Source: Candidatus Chlorohelix allophototropha | Lineage (GTDB): Bacteria; Chloroflexota; Chloroflexia; Chloroheliales; Chloroheliaceae | Direction of reading: 5' to 3' | NCBI RefSeq assembly: GCF_030389965.1 | Contig: NZ_CP128399.1 | Location: 2,284,934-2,348,933 of the forward strand | DNA: 64,000 bases | Part shown: one piece after another, positions 8,132 to 16,509 of the stretch | How the letters are laid out: the number at the start of each line of letters is the position of its first letter | Position numbering within the stretch: the stretch's first letter is position 1 | The notes under the pieces: generated by a model | Told to the model about the DNA's origin: nothing | Seen by the model: only the letters and a program-made list of their open reading frames with translations | Databases searched by the model: none | Translations under genes and position numbers: made by a program

Positions 8132-9658
8132 TCATACTCGCTCTTTGTCTAATTTACCTACCAGATAAAATAGAGCCAGTACTCCACACCATTGGATTCC
8201 CAGATTTAAAACATGCAGATTCTCTACCAAATTATGGAACATTACAGCAGACACAATTCCCAATGCACCCCAAGCTACATAACGCAGCGATATGTCACAG
8301 GTTAAACGCGCTGTTTTCCAGCCGTTTACAAATACTGAGATTACCAGTAGCAGGTAAGCGGTCAAACCAACCAACCCGGTTTCTGCCGCTGCATGTATAT
8401 AATAATTATGGGCATGACCACGCGAATAAATCCATTGTGGGGCATTGAACATATTGTAGGTAACATCGAAATTTCCGATTCCAACTCCAAAAAATGGATT
8501 GGAGAGGAACATATTTCCACCTGCCTGCCACATCGCCATGCGCTCAACCACTGCGTAATTATCGGGATTCGGCACTACATCCCTCACATCAAATGGGGTC
8601 AACAAATCTGCAATGCTGGTAATACGAGTGGCAATACTTGGTGATAAAGCTCCGGTTTGTAGCCCTAACCCCCCGAAAATAACTAAAGCCACCAATGCCA
8701 GCCATACCCAAAGGGACTTTTTCCCGCGTACTGCGATCATTACCAGCACGCCCACCAGCAAGCCAAGCCATGCCCCGCGTGAATAACTTGCCACCACCGC
8801 TACAATTACAATGGTTGCGGAAGGCAATGTTATCAGCAACAAAAGATAAGAACGGATAACAGCTTTTCGTTCTGTCTGGCGAGGTTGCCCTTCTTTGTAC
8901 AGCCACGCACTCATCGACTGGTTTCTGAGTTTCCAAGCCAAGAAGATAAGCGCAACCACAATGGGCAGGCTCATTTCAAGATACCCGGCAAAAGGATTCG
9001 GAAAAGTAAATGTCCCAAACGCGCGAGAGAGGTCTTGACTGATAGCGAAACTCTCCGGTCCTAGATTCAATCCGGTTTGAAGAATACCTAAAGCTGCCTC
9101 AAAAATACCGCCAATTGCTAAAACTCCCACCAATTGCCAAAACTGGCGGCGCGTTTCAATAACACTAGTTGCCAGTAAGTAGGCAAAGAAGGTAATCAGC
9201 CACCGACTAATCGCGTTCAAGCCTTCACCGAGATTATATGCGGTAAGCAATGAGATAATCATTGCGCCAATATAAACAAGAAACCATTTTAGAAGGGGCG
9301 GCGTAGGCGTTTTTACAAAAGGCTTATGGAAGGTACAGCGATTCACGAAGTAGGCGGCAAGTGTTAGCAATACTACAACCTGTGTTACCGTCAGCGTTTG
9401 TCCACCACCTAACGGGAAGGTAACTACATCCTGCACCGGCACAGACAAAATCATTAAGTACAAACCGTACTGTGGATAACGCGCAATTACCAAAAAAGCG
9501 CAGATGCCAACTATTATCGCCGGAGCTATATAAAAGGGTTGGGTAATGAAAAGCCAGAGGAACAGTGGCACAAGCAGGGCTGTTACTAATTGTATAATGG
9601 TAAATTTAGCCGAAGCGAAACGGCGCACCCGATAGATTGTATTAAAAATAACCGTCAC
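8132..9658 (-). CDS. O-antigen ligase/polymerase-like (Wzy_C) membrane protein
   Basis: A 508-residue integral membrane protein with about twelve hydrophobic segments and the Wzy_C/WaaL core: SYSRGAWLGLLVGVL, a long periplasmic-type loop, then NPFFGVGIGNFDV and RGHAHNYYIHAAAETGLVGL. Such proteins ligate or polymerise polyprenol-linked glycans outside the membrane. The GTG start at 9658 overlaps the stop of the upstream small membrane protein by four bases (GTGA). A second, larger member of the same family lies at 10953. In an organism that probably lacks LPS, polymerisation or attachment of a surface polysaccharide is more likely than O-antigen ligation. Confidence 0.88.
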   Translation of the reverse strand: MTVIFNTIYRVRRFASAKFTIIQLVTALLVPLFLWLFITQPFYIAPAIIVGICAFLVIARYPQYGLYLMILSVPVQDVVTFPLGGGQTLTVTQVVVLLTLAAYFVNRCTFHKPFVKTPTPPLLKWFLVYIGAMIISLLTAYNLGEGLNAISRWLITFFAYLLATSVIETRRQFWQLVGVLAIGGIFEAALGILQTGLNLGPESFAISQDLSRAFGTFTFPNPFAGYLEMSLPIVVALIFLAWKLRNQSMSAWLYKEGQPRQTERKAVIRSYLLLLITLPSATIVIVAVVASYSRGAWLGLLVGVLVMIAVRGKKSLWVWLALVALVIFGGLGLQTGALSPSIATRITSIADLLTPFDVRDVVPNPDNYAVVERMAMWQAGGNMFLSNPFFGVGIGNFDVTYNMFNAPQWIYSRGHAHNYYIHAAAETGLVGLTAYLLLVISVFVNGWKTARLTCDISLRYVAWGALGIVSAVMFHNLVENLHVLNLGIQWCGVLALFYLVGKLDKERV

Positions 9659-9924
9659 TTTTTATCAAACTCGCCGGCAAAAAACGCCCGTACAAAAAAA
9701 ACAAAGGATGATAGGATGAAAAGTATACCCACCGATGATAGTATTGCGCCGCTGGCTGAAATCAGGCTATCCTCATTACTCTTGAGTAGCAGGCCTGCTA
9801 GACCCGCGCCAAGACCAATTATGAAGATGCGGATGCCAAAGGCAGTATTATGCGAAAGTGCGCGGGTTAAAAACCAGACCACCAGCACTACCACTAAATA
9901 TATACCAATTATAATTAGAGGCAT
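9655..9924 (-). CDS. Small membrane protein of the polysaccharide operon, function unknown
   Basis: An 89-residue protein with three hydrophobic segments (about residues 3-20, 28-46 and 58-82) and a charged C-terminus (GEFDKK). No family is recognised. Its stop overlaps the GTG start of the O-antigen ligase-like gene by four bases. That coupling supports it as a real gene and suggests a partner role. The initiator ATG at 9924 lies 28 bases from the stop of the UXS-like gene. It could be an accessory subunit of the polymerase. Confidence 0.7.
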   Translation of the reverse strand: MPLIIIGIYLVVVLVVWFLTRALSHNTAFGIRIFIIGLGAGLAGLLLKSNEDSLISASGAILSSVGILFILSSFVFFVRAFFAGEFDKK

Positions 9925-9951
9925 TTGTTTACCGCCCTTCGTAACATCTTA

Positions 9952-10896
9952 CTATTTTCGGCTGGCGCTACGAAAATACTCAATTGTATGACGTAGCCCT
10001 TCTTCAAGGCTAACAACGGGTTCCCAATCAAGCAACCGCCGAGCTTTGCTAATATCAGGGCAACGTTTGTTGGGATCATCGGTGCGCCCATCAAAAAACT
10101 CTATTTTCGCTTCAGAGTTACAAACCTCTAATACTCTGTTGGCAAAATCGAGAATAGTACGTTCGTCCGGGTTGCCCAGATTAATAACCTCACCTTTGGT
10201 AGCGGGATGGAACATCGCCCGCATAATCCCTTCCACAATATCAGATATATAGCTGAAAGAGCGGGTTTGCATGCCGTTACCGTAAATTGTAAGCGGGCGA
10301 TTCTCCAACGCTTGCATGATGAAATTTGGCACTACCCGTCCATCTTGGGGGTCATTGCGAGGACCGTAGGTGTTGAATAAGCGTACTATACGCGCATCTA
10401 GGTTAAACTGGCGCACATATTCGATGGTTAGGCTCTCCCCAAATCTTTTGCTCTCATCGTAGCAACTGCGTGGACCAACCGGATTCACATTTCCCCAGTA
10501 ATCCTCACGCTGAGGATGTTCGAGGGGGTCTCCGTAGGCTTCGGACGTGCTGGTATAGAGCAATTTCGCTTCACTGGCAAGCGCCAATTTTAGCATGTTA
10601 TGAGTTCCTACCGAGTTTACCAGATGTGTTTCAATCGGATTACGGGTATAGCCAACCGGGCTGGCAGGGCTTGCCAAGTGGAATATTGCGGATACAGGGT
10701 CTCCACTCGGTTGCCAAGGCTGAATTATGTCATGTTCATAAAATTCATATTCCGGATGTTCAATAAAACTCGCAATATTTTCTCGCCGTCCGGTAATCAA
10801 ATTATCCAGCGCAATAACATGATGCCCTTGTTCCAGTAAACGTTCGGTAAGATGTGAGCCGATAAACCCCGCACCCCCGCTAACCAGTATCTTCAC
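9952..10896 (-). CDS. UDP-glucuronate decarboxylase (UXS)-like SDR enzyme
   Basis: A 314-residue extended SDR. It has GGAGFIGSHLTERLL at the N-terminus, HLASPASPVGY, TSTSEAYGDPLEHPQ and the catalytic YDESK in GPRSCYDESKRFGE. GPRNDPQDGRVVPNF and DDPNKRCPDISKARRLLDW are closely like UDP-glucuronate decarboxylases, which make UDP-xylose. Cytoplasmic, NAD-dependent. It belongs to the leftward polysaccharide operon with the epimerase at 7122, which may act on the same UDP-glucuronate pool. dTDP-glucose dehydratase-like activity is the main alternative. Confidence 0.88.
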   Translation of the reverse strand: MKILVSGGAGFIGSHLTERLLEQGHHVIALDNLITGRRENIASFIEHPEYEFYEHDIIQPWQPSGDPVSAIFHLASPASPVGYTRNPIETHLVNSVGTHNMLKLALASEAKLLYTSTSEAYGDPLEHPQREDYWGNVNPVGPRSCYDESKRFGESLTIEYVRQFNLDARIVRLFNTYGPRNDPQDGRVVPNFIMQALENRPLTIYGNGMQTRSFSYISDIVEGIMRAMFHPATKGEVINLGNPDERTILDFANRVLEVCNSEAKIEFFDGRTDDPNKRCPDISKARRLLDWEPVVSLEEGLRHTIEYFRSASRK

Positions 10897-10952
10897 TATT
10901 TTCCCCTCTGTATTTTTCTAGCTATATGCCTGTTCTAAAATATCCTGACGGA

Positions 10953-13900
10953 TTAATTGTCGTTATCTTTCCTCAAACTTACCCTGCGCATAGCTTCAAG
11001 CAGACCAAAGGATAAACAGAAAATAGCGGCAAGGTCAACAAGGAAATATGAGTTATCCACCAAACCATGTGCGACAAAATCAACCATACTGCCAGAAAGC
11101 CCCAGCACTAATACTTGTCTTACTTTAGCGTCAGGGGTATTTAAGCTTTTAAAAATCGGTGACCACGCTGTCCTGAAAAATACAACTAGCAACCATATTA
11201 TGAGCACTGGTCCTATTATACCCAATCTAAGCCAGTAATCCAACAAAATGTCATGGGGGTGACTGGTAAATCGTTCCAACCAAGCTTCCGGTCTTACATA
11301 TTCAAGCTGATATTTGTACAAAAACTGATCCAACCCAATTCCGGTAAGTGGGTGGTCGCGTATCATATCCAACGAAGCCTGCCAGACATGCAAGCGCGTA
11401 TTATTGCTGCCCGTCACGAAACTGAATAGAGAAGTGATTCTTTCCAGCTTGATAAAAGGTATGGAAGCTACCAGACCTAACGCCCCGATTCCGAAGATTA
11501 TTAACCCGCGCCGGGAACGCACAATGATAATCATTACCAGCAAGGCAAGCGCAGATGCCAGCCACGCCCCTCGCGAAAAACTGAGAATTAATGTACCCAA
11601 AAGGGGCAACAACGCTAAGCCGTACACTACACGCCGCCGCGCCAACTCTTTAATTGCCCCACCGAAAAATGCAACGGCTGTAACTAGCGGTATTATGCGT
11701 CCGATGTACAAACCTAGATTATCCGGGTGAGAATATATCGAAATTACTCGGCTAACTCCCTCCGCTGATACGGTATTATCTTTGGATAAAAGAAATTGGT
11801 AAAATGCCCCTGCCGCAATTAATAAACTAGCCAACACCAACACATCGAAGATTCGAATGAACTGTTCACGCTTGCGGATAAAGCGAACGGTTAGCAGGTA
11901 CAGAATGAGCGGTTCTACGATTACCACCCGGAAATCGCGCAAGGCTTCCCGCAAATGGCTAGGCTCAGGAGTTAATAGCGATATGGTCGCAGCAAGTCCG
12001 AACAACAGCAACGGCAAGGCAAAAGCGCCCTGTCTGCGCCACCATGTTAACCAATTAGTGGGGAAAGTAATTGTGCGAGTTCGCCATATTTGATATAGAG
12101 TGCTTGCAAGCCACGCAAACGCCGCAATAACAATGATTACTTCAAATAAGGAAAACTCCAGAGGGTTTTGAGGCAGATTATTGGGGTCGCGCGGCACTAC
12201 CAGATTTTTAATTCTGGTAAAGGGGTCAAGGCTCTCTCTCAAATTGCGCGGATTTAGATATAGCGGGGCGGTGAAAATCGCCAGATATATCATCCAATCC
12301 GGGCGCACAAGAGCTAAGGGAAAGAGCAGCAGTGCGCCAAATATTGCCAAGGGCGCGGGGGGCGCAAAATAAAATAATAACAATGCGAAAATCATGCCAT
12401 AGGGCGCAAGGCTGTAACGGTTTTGCCATATTCGGCGCAATTGGCGCAACACCCATAGCCAAAAGAGCGGCAAGCCCTTCTCCAACGCTCTAAAGGTGCG
12501 CCAACCCAGCACAGAACCACTACCAAGCGTAGTCAAACCACTGAGTAAATATAGCGGCAGAAATAGCCAACCCCATGCATTATCATTAGAAACATAGAAA
12601 CCATATGAGGCAAGTTGCCCAACTGGTAAAGTCATTTCCAGCGTGTGTAGCCCGTAGCTCAATCCGTCCGCCAATTGCAAACGCTCTGTTTGAGGCGAAA
12701 GCTTGATAGTTGGGGAAGTTTTGCCATCAATGCTATAGCTTATTTCAGTTTCCTTCGATACCTTGAGTCCGGCGAGGTCAAGTTGCTGCCCTTGAAAGCG
12801 GAACTGCAAGCGTTGGTTTTCAAGCGTAATAGCCGGGCTATTCTGAGCATGAAAGCCAGTAGTCGCAATGCTATAGTTCGTTAAAGCATACTGCTGAAGC
12901 GCGGTATAAGCCGGACGCACCGACCAATCCGGGTTTATCAGCGCAAAATAACGCGCTTGTCCCCATAAATCGCTTCTATCTAGCAAGTATTTGTCCGCTT
13001 TAAGGAACCAAACGTTGACTACGCCAACCCAATCCCACTCCTTACGCGCCCGCTCGATACCCTTTACCAAATACTGCGCTTGGGTAGCCTCATCAATATT
13101 TTCACCCCAAGGCTTTAGCGGGTATTGCTGTACCACTTTATCCGGCATACTCAACCAACCGTACTCGGTAATCCACACCGGACGTTTGCCGTCATCATGT
13201 TTCAGCATCACCGCGCGCATATCAGCTAACCGCGAGAAATTAACCCGTTTCAAATCCTTTTCGCGAAAATCAGGCTCGGTAAAACGGTAATCCGGCGAAT
13301 AACCCAAGCCGTATGCCTGTGCCGCCAAAATATCAAAATATTTCGCGCCGCCAGCCTCATAAAACTGGTCAAGATATTTCAGGTCATTCAGGCTGTTAAA
13401 CTCGGCGCCATCCTGATTACTCGGAGCAAGCGCAGCCGTAATAATCACTACATCAGGGTTAGCGGCTTTGGCACGTTCATAAGCTACTTTGAGCAAATCC
13501 ACATAACCCGCAGGGTTTACCCGTTTGGCATTCCATTCCACTTCCAGATTAGGCTCGTTCCATATCTGGAAATATTTTATTTTCCCCTTGTAGCGGGTAA
13601 CTGCCGCTTCAACGAAATTGCCCCAATCGTTTAAATCATCCGGTGGCCCGGTTACATCTAAACTTGGTGGTATGGTTTTCAAGACTTGCTCTCGCGCCCA
13701 CACCGGCGGCTGATCGAGACGCGCTATTATTTTTATGCCGCGTGAGCTCGCTTTTTCCACAATCGCATCATATTTAGCCCAACCGTTTTGACCATCGCGG
13801 TCATTATAACTGCCTTTTAACTCCTGAATATCCTTCCACGGAAAAAGCTGGCGAATATAACCATAGCCCCCCGCTTTTACCAAATCAAGAATTCGATCTA

Positions 13901-14138
13901 TATTTGCAGTATCTTCTAGGTTTAGAAAGGTATTGACCCCTAACGGGTTAGCGCCTAAATCTCCCGCCTGTGTATAGGGTATAGCGGGGTGATTAGTGTC
14001 GTAGGTTACGCCTTTATTAAAGTAAAGATCGGCGAAAGCAGTGGCAGCAAGGGAAAAAAGACTGAGAATGAGTAATAAGAGTAAAAGGGTAACTTTTAGC
14101 AATGAACGCCCGGTTGTAACTTTTAGGGGAGTTGGCAC
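10953..14138 (-). CDS. Fusion: secreted clan A glycosidase-like domain plus O-antigen ligase-like membrane domain
   Basis: A 1061-residue protein from a GTG at 14138. Residues 15-37 form a signal/anchor segment. Residues about 60-420 form a TIM-barrel glycosidase-like domain with acid/base Glu195 in QIWNEPN and nucleophile Glu325 in WITEYGW, as in GH5/GH39-type clan A enzymes. A beta-rich stretch follows (about 420-525). From about residue 527 there are many membrane segments with Wzy_C features: SFSRGAWLASALALL and DHPLTGIGLDQFLYKYQ. Glycan cleavage and ligation functions in one chain are unusual. It may process its own polymer or perform transglycosylation; this is inference. It lies 3 bases from the next upstream gene in the operon. 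Confidence 0.85.
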   Translation of the reverse strand: MPTPLKVTTGRSLLKVTLLLLLLILSLFSLAATAFADLYFNKGVTYDTNHPAIPYTQAGDLGANPLGVNTFLNLEDTANIDRILDLVKAGGYGYIRQLFPWKDIQELKGSYNDRDGQNGWAKYDAIVEKASSRGIKIIARLDQPPVWAREQVLKTIPPSLDVTGPPDDLNDWGNFVEAAVTRYKGKIKYFQIWNEPNLEVEWNAKRVNPAGYVDLLKVAYERAKAANPDVVIITAALAPSNQDGAEFNSLNDLKYLDQFYEAGGAKYFDILAAQAYGLGYSPDYRFTEPDFREKDLKRVNFSRLADMRAVMLKHDDGKRPVWITEYGWLSMPDKVVQQYPLKPWGENIDEATQAQYLVKGIERARKEWDWVGVVNVWFLKADKYLLDRSDLWGQARYFALINPDWSVRPAYTALQQYALTNYSIATTGFHAQNSPAITLENQRLQFRFQGQQLDLAGLKVSKETEISYSIDGKTSPTIKLSPQTERLQLADGLSYGLHTLEMTLPVGQLASYGFYVSNDNAWGWLFLPLYLLSGLTTLGSGSVLGWRTFRALEKGLPLFWLWVLRQLRRIWQNRYSLAPYGMIFALLLFYFAPPAPLAIFGALLLFPLALVRPDWMIYLAIFTAPLYLNPRNLRESLDPFTRIKNLVVPRDPNNLPQNPLEFSLFEVIIVIAAFAWLASTLYQIWRTRTITFPTNWLTWWRRQGAFALPLLLFGLAATISLLTPEPSHLREALRDFRVVIVEPLILYLLTVRFIRKREQFIRIFDVLVLASLLIAAGAFYQFLLSKDNTVSAEGVSRVISIYSHPDNLGLYIGRIIPLVTAVAFFGGAIKELARRRVVYGLALLPLLGTLILSFSRGAWLASALALLVMIIIVRSRRGLIIFGIGALGLVASIPFIKLERITSLFSFVTGSNNTRLHVWQASLDMIRDHPLTGIGLDQFLYKYQLEYVRPEAWLERFTSHPHDILLDYWLRLGIIGPVLIIWLLVVFFRTAWSPIFKSLNTPDAKVRQVLVLGLSGSMVDFVAHGLVDNSYFLVDLAAIFCLSFGLLEAMRRVSLRKDNDN

Positions 14139-14140
14139 TT

Positions 14141-14590
14141 TCAGTGGTTCTTCTTCTCTTTAATAATTCGCAAACGCAATGCCCCAACTTGAACTACCAG
14201 ACCTATTAGAGTCACCCACATTCCCCAGCCATAGGTAGTTTCGTTAAATAGAGGGGTAGTGCTGCGTTGAGTTTGATTAAAGGGCAGCCATGCCAGCAAA
14301 GGTATGGCAACAATCAAGAACAAGAAAGCCCCCATCCATTTTAGAACTTCACGCAGCACGGTTTTACCTTGACGATAACATAATTCTAGGTAAGAAAAAC
14401 AATTTGCCACTGAAAAAATAATGAACAGGTTCAAACCTAAGAAATTTAGTAACAACGCCCAGACGGGTTGCCAACCAAAATCCGGTGTTTTCCCCAATGG
14501 CCCGTATTGCCATGGTCCGGCAAACCCGGCAAGCAGCAATAAAAAAGAGAGCCATTGCAGAACGAGATAAAAACGGGCACTCTGCTTCAT
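14141..14590 (-). CDS. Membrane protein of unknown function in the polysaccharide operon
   Basis: A 149-residue protein with four hydrophobic segments (roughly residues 8-26, 43-63, 80-100 and 118-138) and a basic C-terminus (RIIKEKKNH). No family is recognised. I chose the ATG at 14590, because its ATGA overlaps the TGA stop of the upstream gene by four bases; an upstream in-frame start would overlap that gene by over 50 bases. Its stop lies 2 bases before the GTG of the glycosidase/ligase fusion, which indicates one transcript. Confidence 0.65.
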   Translation of the reverse strand: MKQSARFYLVLQWLSFLLLLAGFAGPWQYGPLGKTPDFGWQPVWALLLNFLGLNLFIIFSVANCFSYLELCYRQGKTVLREVLKWMGAFLFLIVAIPLLAWLPFNQTQRSTTPLFNETTYGWGMWVTLIGLVVQVGALRLRIIKEKKNH

Positions 14591-15237
14591 GTGCCTTGCC
14601 TCAAAACTGAGGTTACCAAGCGCTTGATTACCGTTTGCCATTCCGAGCTTGCCGGATCAGTTTCTTCAATCGGGAAGGGGTTGTAATTTACCTGTAAGCC
14701 ACTGCGCGCTAACTCTTCCGCTACTGAACGGTTGCCTGCCATAATTCGCCATGATTCGGCAAGTCCGCGTCTCTCCGATTGCAAAAGTGAAGACACATTG
14801 CCATGCAAATCAAGATTTGCGCCCCCATTTGTATCTTTTGAGCGAGGAGGGTTTGCGCTACTACGGCGCGTTACAAAATTGGGTAAGTTAATCAGCCAAC
14901 TTATTTTATGCGGGTGACTCAAAGACCATGCCGGGAAATCTAGACAAATCACTAGGTCAATGCTGCGCCCGTTGCTTTCCTTTAAATCCAGCAAGCGCCA
15001 GCCAAAAGCGGCTTTTGCAATGTCCCGTGGCTGAAAACTGCGCAAGGGCACTTTAACTATATCGCTATCAACTCCGGCGAGCTTTAAAGCAGCTACAAGC
15101 AAACGTGCTTTTTCTGGAACTAAATGTGCTTGGCGCGTGGCTTCATCTTCCTCAGTAGCAGGATTCTCCGGTTCAAGATTTTCAAAGCTTGCTTGCGTGT
15201 AGCAAACTAGCGCGGTTTCGAGTTTTTCCAGCATCAT
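14587..15237 (-). CDS. Orphan N-terminal domain of a GT4-type glycosyltransferase
   Basis: About 216 residues. It includes RLLDLKESNGRSIDLVICLD followed by FPAWSLSHPHKISWLINLP. This matches the acceptor-side (N-terminal) Rossmann domain of GT4 glycosyltransferases of the LDLxESNGxxIDLVI...FPAYLxxHPNK type. The usual C-terminal donor-binding half with the E-x7-E motif is absent; the protein ends soon after the AGNRSVAEELARSG linker. No frameshifted remainder was found downstream, where the next gene overlaps by four bases. It is probably non-catalytic, or works with another GT. The start is uncertain: ATG at 15237 or 15234, or TTG at 15279, with no clear ribosome site for any. Confidence 0.6.
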   Translation of the reverse strand: MMLEKLETALVCYTQASFENLEPENPATEEDEATRQAHLVPEKARLLVAALKLAGVDSDIVKVPLRSFQPRDIAKAAFGWRLLDLKESNGRSIDLVICLDFPAWSLSHPHKISWLINLPNFVTRRSSANPPRSKDTNGGANLDLHGNVSSLLQSERRGLAESWRIMAGNRSVAEELARSGLQVNYNPFPIEETDPASSEWQTVIKRLVTSVLRQGT

Positions 15238-15249
15238 CTTATAGAAATA

Positions 15250-15270
15250 GCCGGAATGTGCTATTCCGGC
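15250..15270 (-). other. Intergenic hairpin between the SH3 protein and orphan GT genes
   Basis: A perfect 8-bp inverted repeat (GCCGGAAT and ATTCCGGC) with a 5-base loop sits just before the probable start of the orphan GT gene. There is no long T-run after it on the minus strand, so it is more likely an attenuator or mRNA-processing hairpin than a full terminator. Confidence 0.45.
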
Positions 15271-15282
15271 ATTTCCCAACGA

Positions 15283-16260
15283 TCAGGGTATTTGTTGCAG
15301 GTAATCTTTGGCTGCCCAACCGGTGAATTCCTTGTATTTTATCTGCCACCATTCTTTACCTTCTGCAAACTGCGGCGCACCGATTATAACTACCTCAGAG
15401 CCTTCCGGGATACGAGTAATAATATTTTTATCGTCTTTTGTGCTGGTATCTTTTCTTAGATTTACACTTTTGGAAGTGCCTGTGTTGACCACCTTTGCTC
15501 TTTTTTCAGTTGAAACTACAGTAGTTTTAACTGGCAGAGGGGTTGCAGTAGGCAGCGCATTAGATAGGGTTGGGGTTGCAACCGCAATACTGTTACTCGA
15601 AGCCGTTGTAGTTGGCACAAGCACAACAGCCGAAGTAGTAGTAATCAAAGGCGTAACAATCGGCGCAGTGGTAGGATTAACTGCTTCCTGTTTCTTGCTT
15701 CCTCCAAAAATATTGGCAAAAATGATTAACAAAGCCAAAAATATAACCAGCCCTGGTAGCACAATAGTCCAAGGGACACGCGAGATAGGGCCGTCCACTT
15801 TATCGTAATAGGGGATATTTTCCAGCAACCAACGGCGCAATTGATTAGGATGCTGAACCATGCCCGGCAAAGCTTCTGTTTTCTCTCGTCCGGGCACTTC
15901 TCGTTGGATACGATTAATAACTGGACGAACAGGTGGTTTGGGACGTAATACGCCTTCGGAGGAAACACGAGGCTTCCCACCGGCATCGGCATTACCTTCG
16001 ATGGGGTTTTCCGCAATTTGCCCTAAAAGGCTATGCTGAGGGATTAGTTCCGGTTCAGGAATCGGTTCCCAATAAATTCGAGCGCGAAATACCTGCTCAC
16101 AGTCTATACTGGAAGCGTCAACCAGATGGTTAGCACGACGATCATACAGGCGGGGATTACGGCACCAGCCCTTACGCCAGAGGGGCGCAGGCTCGAAATA
16201 ACGACAGTTGCCGCACTTGCGGTTGCGCGGCAGTGACTTTGTTTCCTGTCTTGGTTCCAT
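15283..16260 (-). CDS. Membrane-anchored SH3-domain protein with a Cys-rich N-terminus
   Basis: A 325-residue protein. The cytoplasmic-side N-terminus carries four Cys (16, 19, 33 and 54) in CGNCRYFEP...WCRNP...IDCEQ, which could bind a metal. One hydrophobic segment (about residues 165-187) follows. Then comes a Thr/Pro/Val-rich linker, and a bacterial SH3 domain at the C-terminus (residues about 250-325: SVNLRKDTSTKD, WWQIKYKEFTGWAAKDYL). SH3b domains commonly bind peptidoglycan or wall polymers. It is the first gene of the leftward polysaccharide operon as far as can be seen, and could couple polymer export to the wall. This is inference. Confidence 0.75.
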   Translation of the reverse strand: MEPRQETKSLPRNRKCGNCRYFEPAPLWRKGWCRNPRLYDRRANHLVDASSIDCEQVFRARIYWEPIPEPELIPQHSLLGQIAENPIEGNADAGGKPRVSSEGVLRPKPPVRPVINRIQREVPGREKTEALPGMVQHPNQLRRWLLENIPYYDKVDGPISRVPWTIVLPGLVIFLALLIIFANIFGGSKKQEAVNPTTAPIVTPLITTTSAVVLVPTTTASSNSIAVATPTLSNALPTATPLPVKTTVVSTEKRAKVVNTGTSKSVNLRKDTSTKDDKNIITRIPEGSEVVIIGAPQFAEGKEWWQIKYKEFTGWAAKDYLQQIP

Positions 16261-16509
16261 TTAGTAGTTGTTAAATCCTTTTCAAAATCAAACAATAGCG
16301 CTTATCAGCTACTGCTAAAGGTTCTTCCAATTGAGCAGTTTAAACGATTTACACATGGAACGTCAAGTTTTAAGTGCATTTAATATTTATGCATTGTTTT
16401 TGTGTTGCTGTATCTGATTTTTACTACAAATTGACTTAACCTAACCACACCAAATTTCATCTAGGTAATGGGCAAAAGCTTGCTACATAGCAATTAATCC
16501 CTATAAGGT

